Source: Owenia fusiformis (Eukaryota > Annelida > Polychaeta > Sabellida > Oweniidae). Taken from it: a stretch of DNA of 64,000 nucleotides. The stretch spans positions 33,322,538 through 33,386,537 of the forward strand of contig CAIIXF020000007.1 in NCBI GenBank assembly GCA_903813345.2, given 5' to 3'. This document shows positions 32,206-45,226 of this stretch, in pieces. Every line of letters starts with the position of its first letter. Within the stretch, counting starts at the first letter, position 1. Under the pieces are notes generated by a model. It was not told where the DNA came from and ran no database searches. It worked only from the letters and a program-made list of their open reading frames with translations. A program made the position numbers and the translations under genes.

Positions 32206-32690
32206 ATTAGACGATTTAAGATGCATTGCAGTTCTTATGTATTTCCAACCAGCTACAGGTGATTTTTAAAAGGTATCATGTGGGAAAGAACTGATGATCA
32301 AAAGAAGACTGGCCATGGTGTAGTCCATAAAATTGACTGTAAGATTGCATGGCTAGTTTTGTAGATGAAACCAAGCAAGAATTAGTTACTAGAGAATCAA
32401 ATAAAATTGGAGACCCACATTACTGTTGTCTGGAGGTCTTGCCTCTAATTAAAGTGTGAACATCGATTGCCGAGTCGTATCCAATGATCCTGGGCCTATT
32501 GTAAAATGAAAGCTTTGAATATGTTGTTGCCTTTAAAAATGTATCTATTTTCCATCATCTAATTCTTCGTCATCTTTTCTCCTTCGACTCCGCCATTTTT
32601 TATTAAACCGGAAGTTTGTTCTCTAACGTCCGCGCAATGTTTTTTCACTTTTATTTCAGATTACGCTTCGGATTCAACTTTTAATGCTTA
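32206..32690. other. No gene seen
   Basis: Unassigned single-copy-looking sequence without a convincing frame. Confidence 0.35.
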
Positions 32691-32691
32691 A

Positions 32692-32880
32692 TTATCCCAT
32701 CGAACGAAGTTCGGAGGGATATAGGGAACGCCTCCGTCCGTCTGTCCATCCGTCCGTCCGTCCGTCCGGGCAATAACTCAAATACTGTTGGCCCGATTTT
32801 TGTTCATATTTTGTACACATATACCCTATGGAGGTAGAAGTTCTGCTCGAAAGCCGATTTTCAAAATGGCCACTCATTTC
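32692..32880 (+). repeat. GAACGAAGTTCGGAGGGATA repeat with (CCGT)n
   Basis: TATCCCATCGAACGAAGTTC is followed by a CCGTCCGTCCGTCC tract and AATAACTCAAATACTGTTGG. A diverged, inverted relative is at 29640-29715. Confidence 0.65.
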
Positions 32881-33294
32881 AAAATGGCGGCCATTTTAGT
32901 GCCGAATTTACAGTAATTTAGGTGCAATATGTAAAACTGTAATAGCAATATGTTTTAGATGTAAAAAAATTATATAGGACATTAATAAAGCTAGAAATGT
33001 AGATATTAAAGAAGCACATGGCAGCCATCTTGAAAAATGGCGGCCTTTACTCGTTATTTTACGATTTTTGCTGTAACTTGAAAAGTAGTGGAGCAATTTT
33101 GTTCATATTTGGTATGTGAATACTATAAACATTGCACACTGTCTAAAGACACTTTTGGTAGAAGGTGGCCATTTTAAACAATGGCCGCCATTTTGAAAAA
33201 TGGCCGCCATTTTAACCCATTTTGCTAACTCGAAAAGTAGTGAAGCGATTTTGTTCATATTTGGCATGTGAATACTATAAGCATGGCACACTGT
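32881..33294 (+). repeat. 140-bp satellite (TCGAAAAGTAGTG), left block
   Basis: Units contain AAAATGGCCGCCATTTTAAC, CTCGAAAAGTAGTGGAGCGA, TTTTGTTCATATTTGGTATG and CACACTGTCTAATGACAC. The array is interrupted by the 1,063-bp units and resumes at 36953. Confidence 0.8.
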
Positions 33295-36200
33295 CTAATA
33301 GGTTGAAGACCACAGTAGAGTTTCCCATAGGTGGCCATTATAACATTTTACCCTGTATCTTATTAACGATTAGTATCCAAGCCTAGTGCAACATACCACA
33401 GTGTTCGGGAGAGACTCGCCTAGACTGCTATAACAATCTTACCATGGGTTGTCCACCGAATTTTTGAGATAAATAAACTTGAAGACACTAACCCCCTCTA
33501 TCGTCAGATTTCTCAGAGAATTCTGGTAAAATCACCAAGGTCAAAATCACTCCGCCGCCAGCTTAAAATGAGATTTCCCACTGAACTTTGGCATGTTTTC
33601 AGATAAATCAGGACCTACCTTATAAATATTTAGTCCCAATTCACTTCCCAAACGCCAAATGGCGCTCCAATGGGGTAGGAAAGGAGAAAAATGACTTTTT
33701 ATACAGAAAACCAAATCACTAACGGTAACCGCTAGTGTCCTTACTCAGGACTATATCCTAATAGTAAACTGAATTAGTTTGTTTTCTTTCAACATGGTTA
33801 TATTAGCATTGTAGGCATTATCCCGATCACAATGGTATATAACAATGCTATATTTGAGAAAATGCACGGGGGAAGATTCAATCCTTATAGACACAGGTCC
33901 TTTTAGCAAAATTCAGGAAATTTGATTTTGAGATTTCTTGAAATTTCTTTGGGGTAGGGGTGCACCTTACAGTTTGCATCACAGATTGAGTACACCCAAC
34001 TGAGGGGAACATGGCCATATGGGGTATCATTGGAAAGCGATTTCTACTATCTTTCGAGTGATATCCATGTCAAGGCGTTCAATTGCATATTATGACGTCA
34101 TAACGTTAGGGAGAAACAAAGGTTCATTCAAAACTGCCCAGAAGACAATTGAATGACACGGGAGAATGGAATTCGGGGTACTTGGCACAATGGCCTCGCC
34201 CCCAAAACACTAATGTTGCTTCAAAATGTCACGATTTTGGTACCATTGTTCAGCTGAGATACAGTCCTTTAATATGATATGCGCTATTAGGCTTCTTAAT
34301 GAACTTAAAAACCTCAAAAGGGGACAAAACCTACAAAATACCCCAAAAATGCGCCTTCTAATAGGTTGAAGACCACAGTAGAGTTTCCCATAGGTGGCCA
34401 TTATAACATTTTACCCTGTATCTTATTAACGATTAGTATCCAAGCCTAGTGCAACATACCACAGTGTTCGGGAGAGACTCGCCTAGACTGCTATAACAAT
34501 CTTACCATGGGTTGTCCACCGAATTTTTGAGATAAATAAACTTGAAGACACTAACCCCCTCTATCGTCAGATTTCTCAGAGAATTCTGGTAAAATCACCA
34601 AGGTCAAAATCACTCCGCCGCCAGCTTAAAATGAGATTTCCCACTGAACTTTGGCATGTTTTCAGATAAATCAGGACCTACCTTATAAATATTTAGTCCC
34701 AATTCACTTCCCAAACGCCAAATGGCGCTCCAATGGGGTAGGAAAGGAGAAAAATGACTTTTTATACAGAAAACCAAATCACTAACGGTAACCGCTAGTG
34801 TCCTTACTCAGGACTATATCCTAATAGTAAACTGAATTAGTTTGTTTTCTTTCAACATGGTTATATTAGCATTGTAGGCATTATCCCGATCACAATGGTA
34901 TATAACAATGCTATATTTGAGAAAATGCACGGGGGAAGATTCAATCCTTATAGACACAGGTCCTTTTAGCAAAATTCAGGAAATTTGATTTTGAGATTTC
35001 TTGAAATTTCTTTGGGGTAGGGGTGCACCTTACAGTTTGCATCACAGATTGAGTACACCCAACTGAGGGGAACATGGCCATATGGGGTATCATTGGAAAG
35101 CGATTTCTACTATCTTTCGAGTGATATCCATGTCAAGGCGTTCAATTGCATATTATGACGTCATAACGTTAGGGAGAAACAAAGGTTCATTCAAAACTGC
35201 CCAGAAGACAATTGAATGACACGGGAGAATGGAATTCGGGGTACTTGGCACAATGGCCTCGCCCCCAAAACACTAATGTTGCTTCAAAATGTCACGATTT
35301 TGGTACCATTGTTCAGCTGAGATACAGTCCTTTAATATGATATGCGCTATTAGGCTTCTTAATGAACTTAAAAACCTCAAAAGGGGACAAAACCTACAAA
35401 ATACCCCAAAAATGCGCCTTCTAATAGGTTGAAGACCACAGTAGAGTTTCCCATAGGTGGCCATTATAACATTTTACCCTGTATCTTATTAACGATTAGT
35501 ATCCAAGCCTAGTGCAACATACCACAGTGTTCGGGAGAGACTCGCCTAGACTGCTATAACAATCTTACCATGGGTTGTCCACCGAATTTTTGAGATAAAT
35601 AAACTTGAAGACACTAACCCCCTCTATCGTCAGATTTCTCAGAGAATTCTGGTAAAATCACCAAGGTCAAAATCACTCCGCCGCCAGCTTAAAATGAGAT
35701 TTCCCACTGAACTTTGGCATGTTTTCAGATAAATCAGGACCTACCTTATAAATATTTAGTCCCAATTCACTTCCCAAACGCCAAATGGCGCTCCAATGGG
35801 GTAGGAAAGGAGAAAAATGACTTTTTATACAGAAAACCAAATCACTAACGGTAACCGCTAGTGTCCTTACTCAGGACTATATCCTAATAGTAAACTGAAT
35901 TAGTTTGTTTTCTTTCAACATGGTTATATTAGCATTGTAGGCATTATCCCGATCACAATGGTATATAACAATGCTATATTTGAGAAAATGCACGGGGGAA
36001 GATTCAATCCTTATAGACACAGGTCCTTTTAGCAAAATTCAGGAAATTTGATTTTGAGATTTCTTGAAATTTCTTTGGGGTAGGGGTGCACCTTACAGTT
36101 TGCATCACAGATTGAGTACACCCAACTGAGGGGAACATGGCCATATGGGGTATCATTGGAAAGCGATTTCTACTATCTTTCGAGTGATATCCATGTCAAG

Positions 36201-36952
36201 GCGTTCAATTGCATATTATGACGTCATAACGTTAGGGAGAAACAAAGGTTCATTCAAAACTGCCCAGAAGACAATTGAATGACACGGGAGAATGGAATTC
36301 GGGGTACTTGGCACAATGGCCTCGCCCCCAAAACACTAATGTTGCTTCAAAATGTCACGATTTTGGTACCATTGTTCAGCTGAGATACAGTCCTTTAATA
36401 TGATATGCGCTATTAGGCTTCTTAATGAACTTAAAAACCTCAAAAGGGGACAAAACCTACAAAATACCCCAAAAATGCGCCTTCTAATAGGTTGAAGACC
36501 ACAGTAGAGTTTCCCATAGGTGGCCATTATAACATTTTACCCTGTATCTTATTAACGATTAGTATCCAAGCCTAGTGCAACATACCACAGTGTTCGGGAG
36601 AGACTCGCCTAGACTGCTATAACAATCTTACCATGGGTTGTCCACCGAATTTTTGAGATAAATAAACTTGAAGACACTAACCCCCTCTATCGTCAGATTT
36701 CTCAGAGAATTCTGGTAAAATCACCAAGGTCAAAATCACTCCGCCGCCAGCTTAAAATGAGATTTCCCACTGAACTTTGGCATGTTTTCAGATAAATCAG
36801 GACCTACCTTATAAATATTTAGTCCCAATTCACTTCCCAAACGCCAAATGGCGCTCCAATGGGGTAGGAAAGGAGAAAAATGACTTTTTATACAGAAAAC
36901 CAAATCACTAACGGTAACCGCTAGTGTCCTTACTCAGGACTATATCCTAATG
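33295..36952 (+). repeat. 1,063-bp tandem array, 3.44 copies
   Basis: Copies start at 33295, 34358, 35421 and 36484 (CTAATAGGTTGAAGACC). The last stops at 36952. By eye the copies are identical, including a 63-codon minus frame in each complete unit that has no recognisable domain. The insertion sits in the 140-bp satellite, where CTAAT occurs at the left joint, at each unit joint and at the right joint. I see no RT, transposase or RNA gene in the unit. It contains CTCF-free AT-rich DNA and one TGACGTCA-like site. Confidence 0.9.
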
Positions 36953-37410
36953 ACACTTTTGGTAGAAGGCGGCCATTTTTCAAAATGGCCGCCATTTTAA
37001 CGTATTTTACTATAACTCGAAAAGTAGTGGAGCGATTTTGTTCATATTTGGTATGTGAATACTAAAAGCATGACACACTGTCCTATGACACTTTTAGTAG
37101 AAGGTGGCTATTTTAAAAAAAATTTTGAAAAATGGCCGCCATTTTAACGTATTTTATAATAATTCGAAAAGTAGTGAAGCAATTTTGTTCATATTTGGTA
37201 TGTGAATACTATAAGCATGGCACACTTAACTGTCTAATGACACTTTTGGTAGAAGGTGGCCATTTTTCAAAATGGCTGCCATTTTAACATATTTTACTAT
37301 AACTCGAAAAGTAGTGGAGCGATTTTGTTCATATTTGGTATGTGAATACTATAAGTATGGCAAATGGTCTAATGACACTTTTGGAAGAAGGCGGCCATTT
37401 TGAAAAATGC
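36953..37410 (+). repeat. 140-bp satellite (TCGAAAAGTAGTG), right block
   Basis: Three further units continue the left block in phase (GACACTTTTGGTAGAAGG follows CTAAT). Confidence 0.8.
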
Positions 37411-37496
37411 CTGCCATTTTTGCTATATACTTTGTTTGTAAAAATGCCATCCATGGCTGTTTGATGGGATTCGCTACGCTTTGGCGTTGCCGTTGT

Positions 37497-39503
37497 CAGT
37501 ACTGTCAACCCCTAAAGATTTTCTCGCGGGACAGATTTTTTAAACCCAGTGCCCAAAATTCGCGGGATTTTGCGGGACATCTACTAAATTCGCAGGATTT
37601 TGCGGGAAATTTAAGGGATTTGCGTGATTGCGCTAATAGGAGATTTTTTTTATCAAATTCGCGGGATTTCGCGGGACCAATTGAGGGACAAACACCCTAA
37701 TTGCGGGACAGTTAACAGGTGTACCACCAAAAACTTCATAGAGGGACAGATTTTTTAGACAAAGTGCCCTAAATTTGCGGGATTTCGCAGGACATCCACT
37801 TAAATTTGCAGGATGTCCCGGGACATTCAAGGGATTTGCGTGACTGGGACTAATGTAAAAGCGTGTAGAAGTACTTAAATCAAACTTTCAGATACTGATT
37901 AATCAAATATAATGCACCGTTACATTGTAGTCAAAACAATTTCACAAAATACGCATAGGAATATTATTAAACTTTATTGTAATTTATCAAAAACAAAAAC
38001 CATGCTTCAGGTGTGATTACCGTAATCTAACACGAAATTCAAAAATTCGGAACAATACATTGCACTTCTGGCGTCGTGACCAACTATGAAACGCTTACCC
38101 CCATAATGTTATATATTAAAATGTACCTATTCATATACTGTAGGCATGGGCTTTCAATTGAAAGCCCATGATATAGGGGTTCGATTAATCTACATCAAAT
38201 TATAGGGAATGAGGTTAATTTTCTAGATAGGGTTTGTATAAAAAACCGGGTACCGGGTAGTAAATCCTCCATGCTGGGTTCAAACTTGGTACCCGGTCGA
38301 AAAAAACCAAAAACGAAATATACGAATACACAACATAATTAGATCATTAGAAAACGTGTAAGATTTGTTTTGAATTTACAAAAATGTATGTAACTTCCTT
38401 CAAAATTGAGCTAGAAGCTTCAAATAAAAAGCATTTTAAGGCTCTTTTCTTCCTCTATCATCTTGGTCATATTTCCATAATGAAGGGGGGGGGGGGGGTG
38501 CGATCGCACCCCCTCCTGGCTACGTCAATGACATTGTAAGACGATTTGAAAAACAAGACAAATCAATCTTACTCTATTTTCAATAGTTCGTATGTTGGTA
38601 CGTGAATTGTTTTGATTATGATTTAAATCTGTAAATAGCTATCGTTGCTTTAGCAGAGAGGTGACGTCTGTTAATTTGCATGATACAACGTGTAAGATTT
38701 TGATTATTAATCATAATTTAAGTTATCCCAATTTATGACAAAATGTCCACTGAATTGTAAATTGTTATGTCTTACAATGTCATAGGCGTAGCCAGGAGAG
38801 GGTGCGATCGCACCCCCCCCCCATAACCAATGAAAATATGGCCATAACGATAGAGGAAGAAAAGTGCCTTAAAATATGCTTTTTATTTGAAGCTTCTAGC
38901 TCAATTTTGAATCATGTTACATACATTTTTGCAAATTCAAAACAAATCTTACACGTTTTCTCATAATCTAATTATGTTATATATTCGTATTTTTCGTTTT
39001 TTGGGTACCCGTTTTTTTTGACCGGGTACCAAGTTTGAACCCAGCATGGAGGATTTACTACCCGGTACCCGGTTTTTTATACAAACCCTTTCTAGATATC
39101 AGCGTACATTTATTGTAACTCGTGTTTGCTAACATTTGCTCAGTTCTGAGATGAAGGCCACACGGGTAGTAAAAAGGCCAACGTTGGAACTATTTGTGAC
39201 CTACATCCCTATTTTCGTAATTAAAATGAAAGTTGAACCCTTCCCCTTTATTTTGATACCAAACAACAGCATGCTAGGTACTTAAAATTAGGTAAACTTT
39301 ACTCCTCAAAAGTGCAAAAACTTAGCTTCTTATATAAGATAAGATAATCAAAATATAGGGGATTGCAACAATTTCGGAAATTCGCGGAGGTCAAAGCCAC
39401 ATTTTGCGGGACTTCGCGGGACAATGCGGGACACGCGAATTAGCCTAATTTTGATCAAATTCGTGGGATAATCCCGCCATTCGCGGGACACTTGACAGCT
39501 CTG
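37497..39503 (-). mobile_element. Family B element, complete (B3, 2.0 kb), with F3
   Basis: Ends CAGTACTGTCAACCCC and CTTGACAGCTCTG are flanked by CGTTGT (37491-37496, 39504-39509). Inverted with respect to B1, same internal order, with F at 38230-39088 but no A element. No transposase. Confidence 0.85.
38230..39088. mobile_element. Family F element (F3) inside B3
   Basis: GGGTTTGTATAAAAAACCGG and the inverse end ATACAAACCC. Two GGTGCGATCGCACC centres (38498, 38803), one next to a run of 13 G, suggest F is itself a dimer-like structure. Confidence 0.8.
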
Positions 39504-40286
39504 CGTTGTTCTGGTTCTAATAATCGTCAAGGGATTTCTATAAGAAAGTTTTCATAAAAAGATTCACACTATCAGAGATTTTATCGATTCGCGCAGCCAG
39601 AAAAATTAGTTTCAATTTCACCCGCTAGGTGTTTCGACGTCGACTTTGAAAGAATTTGAAAAATCTATGAGTGGGACTCCTTGTATGGAATTGTAGATTC
39701 TAAACAATTTGACAGTTCTACTGGTTGATGAATATTGCCATATGCATACATTTTTATAAAATAGGAATAAGGAAGATGTTGTACCAAACTTCGCTCCGAT
39801 AGCTCAGAAAAGGTAAAATTTATCAATTTTTTCTCCACAGACCTTATACCCGCTTTAATGCACTTATTAAACATACATGTATATTGAAGAATAACTGACA
39901 TTGATTTCAGGCACATGTCTTTTATACTTCGGAATTTATTGACATTTGAATCCTACATCGCTACAGATCCTGCAGTTGTCAGAGAAATACAACCGTGTCA
40001 CATTTTGCCAATTTTTACACCAATTCTCCACTATAATAGCAATGTTTTTTTTTGTATTATATTGAATGATTTGCTGATGGATCAAATGTTCCTTAAGGAC
40101 TGGAAGAAATGTCCCAATTTACTAGGTAATATGATTTTGCATATTGACAATGCATCAACTCATAAGTCACTACATATATAACGCATTCAATTTACTTTCT
40201 ATTGAGACTATATATACAGCTAGTTCTGGGACACAGATGTGCCTAATCTAACAATATCGCCCCACACTATGTGGTGGGACATAATA
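39504..40286. other. Spacer between two B elements; no gene recognised
   Basis: Holds an 88-codon plus frame (39915-40181) ending HIDNASTHKS, which faintly recalls a DDE motif (xDNAxxHK) but has no other support. The 83-codon minus frame at 39665 has no domain. Confidence 0.35.
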
Positions 40287-42135
40287 CAGTACTGTCAACC
40301 CCCAAAGATTTTCTCGAGGGACAGATTTTTTAGACCCAGTGCCCAAAATTCGCGGGATTTTGCGGGACATCTACTAAATTCGCAGGATTTCGCGGGACAT
40401 TTAAGGGATTTGCGTGATTGCGCTTATAGGCCAATTTTTTTATCAAATTCGCGGGATTTCGCGGGACCATTCGAGGGACAAACACCCTAATTGCGGGACA
40501 GTTAACAGGTTTACCAGCAAAAACTTCATAGAGGGACAGATTTTCTAGAAAAAGTGCCCTAAATTTGCGGGATTTCGCGGGACATCCACCTAAATTTGCA
40601 GGATGTCCTGGGACATTCAAGGGATTTGCGTGATTTGGAGTAAAAGTACTTAAATCAAACTTTCAGATACTGATTAATCAAATATAATGCACCGTTACAT
40701 TGTAACTTAAATAAACGTCAACATAACTTCACAAAATACGCATAGAAATATTATTTCAATTGAAAGCCCATGGAGGGTTTCGATTAATCTACATCAAATT
40801 ATAGGGAATGAGGTTACTTTTCTAGATAGGGTTTGTAGAAAAAACCGGGTAGTAAATCCTCAATGCTGGGTTCAAACTTGGTACCCGGTCGAAAAAACCG
40901 GGTACCCAAACGAAATATACGAATATACAACATAATTAGATCATTAGAAAACGTGTAAGATTTGTTTTGAATTTACAAAAATGTATGTTACTTCCTTCAA
41001 AATTGAGATAGAAGCTTCAAATAAAAAGCATTTTAAGCCTCTTTTCTTCCTCTATCATCATGGCCATATTTCCATTGGTAATGAAGGGGGAGGGGGGGGG
41101 TGCGATCGCACCATCACACCCTCACCTGACTACGCCAATGACATTGTAAGACGATTTGAATAACAAGGCAAATCAATTTTACTCTATTTTCAATAGTTCG
41201 TATGTTGGTACGTGAATTGTTTTGATTATGATTTAAATCTGTAAATTGCTATCGTTGCTTTAGCAGAGAGGTGACGTGTGTTAATTTACATGATGCAATG
41301 TGTAAGATTTTGATTATTAATCATAATTTAAGTTATCCCAACTGTCGACAAAATGTCCACTGAATTGTCCACTAAATTGTTATGTCTTACAATGTCATAG
41401 GCGTAGCCAGGAGAGGGTGCGATGGTGCGATCGCACCCCCCCCCATAACCGATGAAAATATGGTCATGACGATAGAGGAAGAAAAGAGCCTTAAAATATG
41501 TTTTTTATTTGAAGCTTCTAGCTCAATTTTGAAGGATGTTACACACATTTTTGTAAATTCAAAACAAATCTTACACGTTTTCTGATAATCTAATTATGTT
41601 ATACTCATATATTCGTTTTGTTTTTGGGTAAGCTTACCCGTTTTTTGACCGGGTACCGGGTACCAAGTTTGAACCCAGCATGGAGGATTTACTACCCGGT
41701 ACCCGGTTTTTTCTACAAACCCTTTCTAGATATCAGCGTCCATTTATTGTAACTCGCGTTTGCTAACATTTGCTCAGTTCTGAGATGAAGGCCACACGGA
41801 TAGTAAAAAGGCCAACGTTGGAACTATTTGACCTACATCCCTATTGTCGTAATTAAAATGAAAGTTGAACCCTTCCTCTTTATTTTGATACCAAACAACA
41901 GCATGCTAGGTACTTAAAATTAGGTAAACTTTACTCCTCAAAAGTGCAAAAACTTAGCTTCTTATATAAGATTAGATAATCACAATATAGGGGATTCGGA
42001 AATTCGCGGAAATTCGCGGAGGTCGAAAGCCACATTTGCGGGACTTCGCGGGACATTGCGGGACAAGCGAATTAGCCTAATTTTGATCGAATTCGCGGGA
42101 TAATCCCGCCATTCGCGGGACACTTGACAGCTCTG
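40287..42135 (-). mobile_element. Family B element, complete (B4, 1.85 kb), with F4
   Basis: Same ends as B3, flanked by perfect 7-bp CATAATA (40280-40286, 42136-42142). It lost part of the B centre, including half of the ATGGGCTTTCAA palindrome near 40755. F is at 40829-41722. Confidence 0.85.
40829..41722. mobile_element. Family F element (F4) inside B4
   Basis: Arms GGGTTTGTAGAAAAAACCGG and CTACAAACCC. The 10-bp flanks TTTCTAGATA fit a Mutator-length duplication. Two GCGATCGC centres at about 41100 and 41427. Confidence 0.8.
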
Positions 42136-42358
42136 CATAATAAAAACTATGTGCCTGAAATTCATGTCAGCTACTAAGAAAAATCCACCATGCCTTAAAT
42201 GTGTATCTCACTCAATGAATTCTCACGAGTTCTGGGACACCTTACACCTTATACATGTATGCTGTTTGTATATATTTTTTTAAAAATTCAATTTTGAAAA
42301 AGAATTGTGGATATGAGTCTCGATAAAATTAATTAATTTCTCAGAAGAAATGAATTAA
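42136..42358. other. No gene seen
   Basis: Short AT-rich spacer ending in the TTAA (42355-42358) used by the next element. Confidence 0.3.
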
Positions 42359-42848
42359 AGCTGGACTACGCTCCGAAACGCAATCTTGGGTTGTTTCAGG
42401 GGTGAACTTTATCATTTTGAGCTTAATGAAAGATTATAGAATGATGAACAAATGGGGCAAATCTTGTGTAGAAATACTTACGATAAATGTGTCATTTCAA
42501 AGATTTTTCATTGAATTTGCTTCGATCGGTGCCGGCGATATGATTTTGGAAAGGTTTCTAAATGAAGAACGTGACGTCACTTCCGAATCATAGCATTCAA
42601 AATAAGTAGCGTTTAATTACTTCCTCCTTTCATAATAATACGGTGGTGTAGCGGGTAGAATCCTCGCTGAGCACGCGGGAGGCCCGGGTTCGAATCCCGC
42701 ACTAGCCTTTTTATTTTTTTAACTAAATGATTGTTCTTTGATATTACGCAGAAAAAAACAATTTTTATTTACATAAACTTTATATTAGAGCTTGAAAATG
42801 TAAAAACAATATATGTCAACATATTGCGTTTCGGAGCGTAGTCCAGCT
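42359..42848 (+). mobile_element. TTAA-flanked MITE carrying a tRNA-like core (copy 2, 490 bp)
   Basis: TTAA at 42355-42358 and 42849-42852. Inverted ends AGCTGGACTACGCTCCGAAA and its complement are perfect for at least 20 bp. The interior shares GGCGATATGATTTTGGAAAG with the 6247 and 9932 copies. TTAA targeting is typical of piggyBac and Kolobok elements; no transposase here. Confidence 0.85.
42641..42707 (+). tRNA. tRNA-like sequence (pseudo-tRNA), tRNA-Gly-like body with AGC loop
   Basis: TGGTGTAGCGGGTAGAAT (A box), CTCGC-TGAGCAC-GCGGG (anticodon arm), GGGTTCGAATCCC (perfect B box), then TTTTTATTTTTTT (Pol III stop). D, anticodon and T arms fold, but the acceptor strands do not pair. Its presence in two MITE copies (see 10073) shows it spreads with the element. 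Confidence 0.65.
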
Positions 42849-42852
42849 TTAA

Positions 42853-43835
42853 AGTGCCCGATAAACTATAAAATGCGCATGCGTCCAGGTGTTGATAAAC
42901 TATAAAAAGCGAAAATCCAGGGTTTGTCACCACAAGGTAAGCCAGGACGTGTTGAGAGAACAGCTAGTGTTGATATTGAATTTATATGTAGCCAGATAAG
43001 TTTCCTTATTGAAATTACATATGGTTATTAGCAATACTTTGTAGGTGCTAAATAATAAAATATTTAGAGTATATATGAGAGAAATTGGTCATTTCGAACC
43101 TGTTTAAAAGGTTGTGGCTCTCGGCTACACCGGGGAATTTACTTCCATGAGTACACACATAAATTTGGGGTTCCCCAAGAGGTACGCGACAAGGTGACCT
43201 GGCATCAAATGTGCGACTAAATGCTAGTATCGAGAAGATAAAATAACGAATACGACAATAAGTTATTGCATGTGACAATTCCGAGCCTTCATCTCACTGA
43301 AGTATTTTGAAGTGAAAATAGGATTTTTGTTTTGATACATGGATTCAGATGAACGTAACTTTATTCTGACAACTAATCAAAACTGAACAAAATTGATTGT
43401 TCGTAACAGACAATTTATTGTTTTACAATGTTTTGATTGGCTTAACGAATGAAACCAACAAATTATGACATGTAAAATGACAATTTTGAAATGGAAAATT
43501 TAAAAGTGACTAACACAACCTCCCTATCCACTCTTTGGGAGCCCTAGTAAATTAGTAATATGGACATGCAGCTTATGTTGTATTATCACACTACGCTTTG
43601 TATTCTAAAGCCTGTTGTTTGTAAAAACACTGTTCACTCAACGTATGTTTTGTGTGTGGGCAGTCAACGATAATCATTGTTTTATCCCGGTTATATGACC
43701 TCGGCAATTATAACAAAACCGTACTAAACGAAAAAACGCAAATAAGAGAAAGCTTTCACACACATATAAAAAATGAACTAGTCTAATCCGCCAGTATAAA
43801 CTCTGTGTTATACGTAGCCGGGTCAGGCGCACACT
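42853..43835. mobile_element. TTAA-flanked 983-bp element, copy R1
   Basis: TTAA at 42849-42852 (shared with the preceding MITE) and 43836-43839. Ends AGTGCCCG and CGCACACT are short imperfect inverses. About 95 percent like R2 by eye. No transposase; the longest minus frame (76 codons) has no domain. Confidence 0.75.
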
Positions 43836-43839
43836 TTAA

Positions 43840-44147
43840 GTGTTCAAAAACATATTATAACAATAATAACATTGTTTGCAGTCATGGATATAACATAGTG
43901 TGAATTGCTTGCAAGTCTAACATTGCTCAATAAACAAGTTGCTATATACTTCGAGAAACAGATTACAGCAGACTGTTCTGGTCAAGCTACATACTATTCG
44001 ATAGTACGGTATACATAAAACTGACAAAAGTCACCTTATGTCTTGATACATCAAATAAAATTGTGGTTCAACCTTAAACCAAAATTTATTTTTCGATATT
44101 TTTCAGAAATGAGTCCCTGGATAATTCCAAGAATATGCTTTTACTAT
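43840..44147. other. Spacer between R1 and R2
   Basis: About 310 bp, AT-rich, no gene. Confidence 0.4.
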
Positions 44148-44151
44148 TTAA

Positions 44152-45142
44152 AGTGCCCGATAAAGTATAAAATGCGCATGCGTCCAGGTGTTGATAAACT
44201 ATAAATAGCGAAGATCCAGGGTTTGTCACCACAAGGTAAGCCAGGACGTGTTGAGAGAACAGCTAGTGTTGATATTGAATTTATATGTAGCCAGATAAGT
44301 TTCCTTATTGAAATTATATATGGTTATTAGCAATACTTTGTAGGTGCTAAATAATAAAATATTTAGAGTATATATGAGAGAAATCGGTCATTTCGAACCT
44401 GTTGAAAAGTTTGTGGCTCTCGGCTACACCGGGGAATTTACTTCCATGAGTCCACACATAAATTTGGGGTTCCCCAAGAGGTACGCGACAAGGTGACCTG
44501 GCATCAAATGTGCGACTAAATGCTACTATCGAGAAGATAAAATAACGAATACGACAATAAGTTATTGCATGTGACAATTCCGAGCCTTCATCTCACTGAA
44601 GTATTTTGAAGTGAAAATAGGGTTTTTGTTTTGATACATGGATTCAGATGAACGTAACTTTATTCTGACAACAAATCAAAACTGAACAAAATTGATTGTA
44701 CGTAACAGACAATTTATTGTTTTCCAATGTTTTGATTGGCTAAACGAATGAAACCAACAAATTATGACATGTAAATGACAATTTTGAAATGTAAAATTTA
44801 AAAGTGACAAACACAACCTCCCTATCCACTCTTTGGGAGCCCTAGTAAATTAGTAATATGTACATGCAGCAGTGGTAGTGTGCAGCTTATTATCACACTA
44901 CGCTTTGTATTCTAAAGCCCGTTGTTTGTAATTACACTGTTCACTCAACGTATGTTTTGTGTGTGGGCAGTCAACGATAATCATTGTTTTATCCCGGTTA
45001 TATGACCTCGGCAATTATAACAAAACCGTACTAAACGAAAAAACGCAAATAAGAGAAAGCTTTCACACACATATAAAAAATGAACTAGTCTAATCCGCCA
45101 GTATAAACTCTGTGCTATACGTAGCCGGGTCAGGCGCACACT
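44152..45142. mobile_element. TTAA-flanked 991-bp element, copy R2
   Basis: TTAA at 44148-44151 and 45143-45146. Collinear with R1 in the same orientation with scattered substitutions and small indels. Confidence 0.75.
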
Positions 45143-45226
45143 TTAATGCTTTTTAATATAATTTCTGAAATACAATATTTCATAATTTTTTCATTATGTA
45201 ATGGTGAGAGACCATGAGATACAAAC

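Noticed and set aside
34210-36527. Three identical 63-codon minus frames
   Set aside because: They repeat only because the 1,063-bp unit repeats. No domain, and other frames in the unit are equally short.
39915-40181. Possible DDE transposase remnant (HIDNASTHKS)
   Set aside because: A single short resemblance with no other catalytic block; noted in the spacer entry only.
42853-45142. R1 and R2 as LTRs of one retrotransposon
   Set aside because: Each has its own TTAA flanks and inverted ends, the spacer of about 310 bp is non-coding, and no primer site or purine tract is seen.
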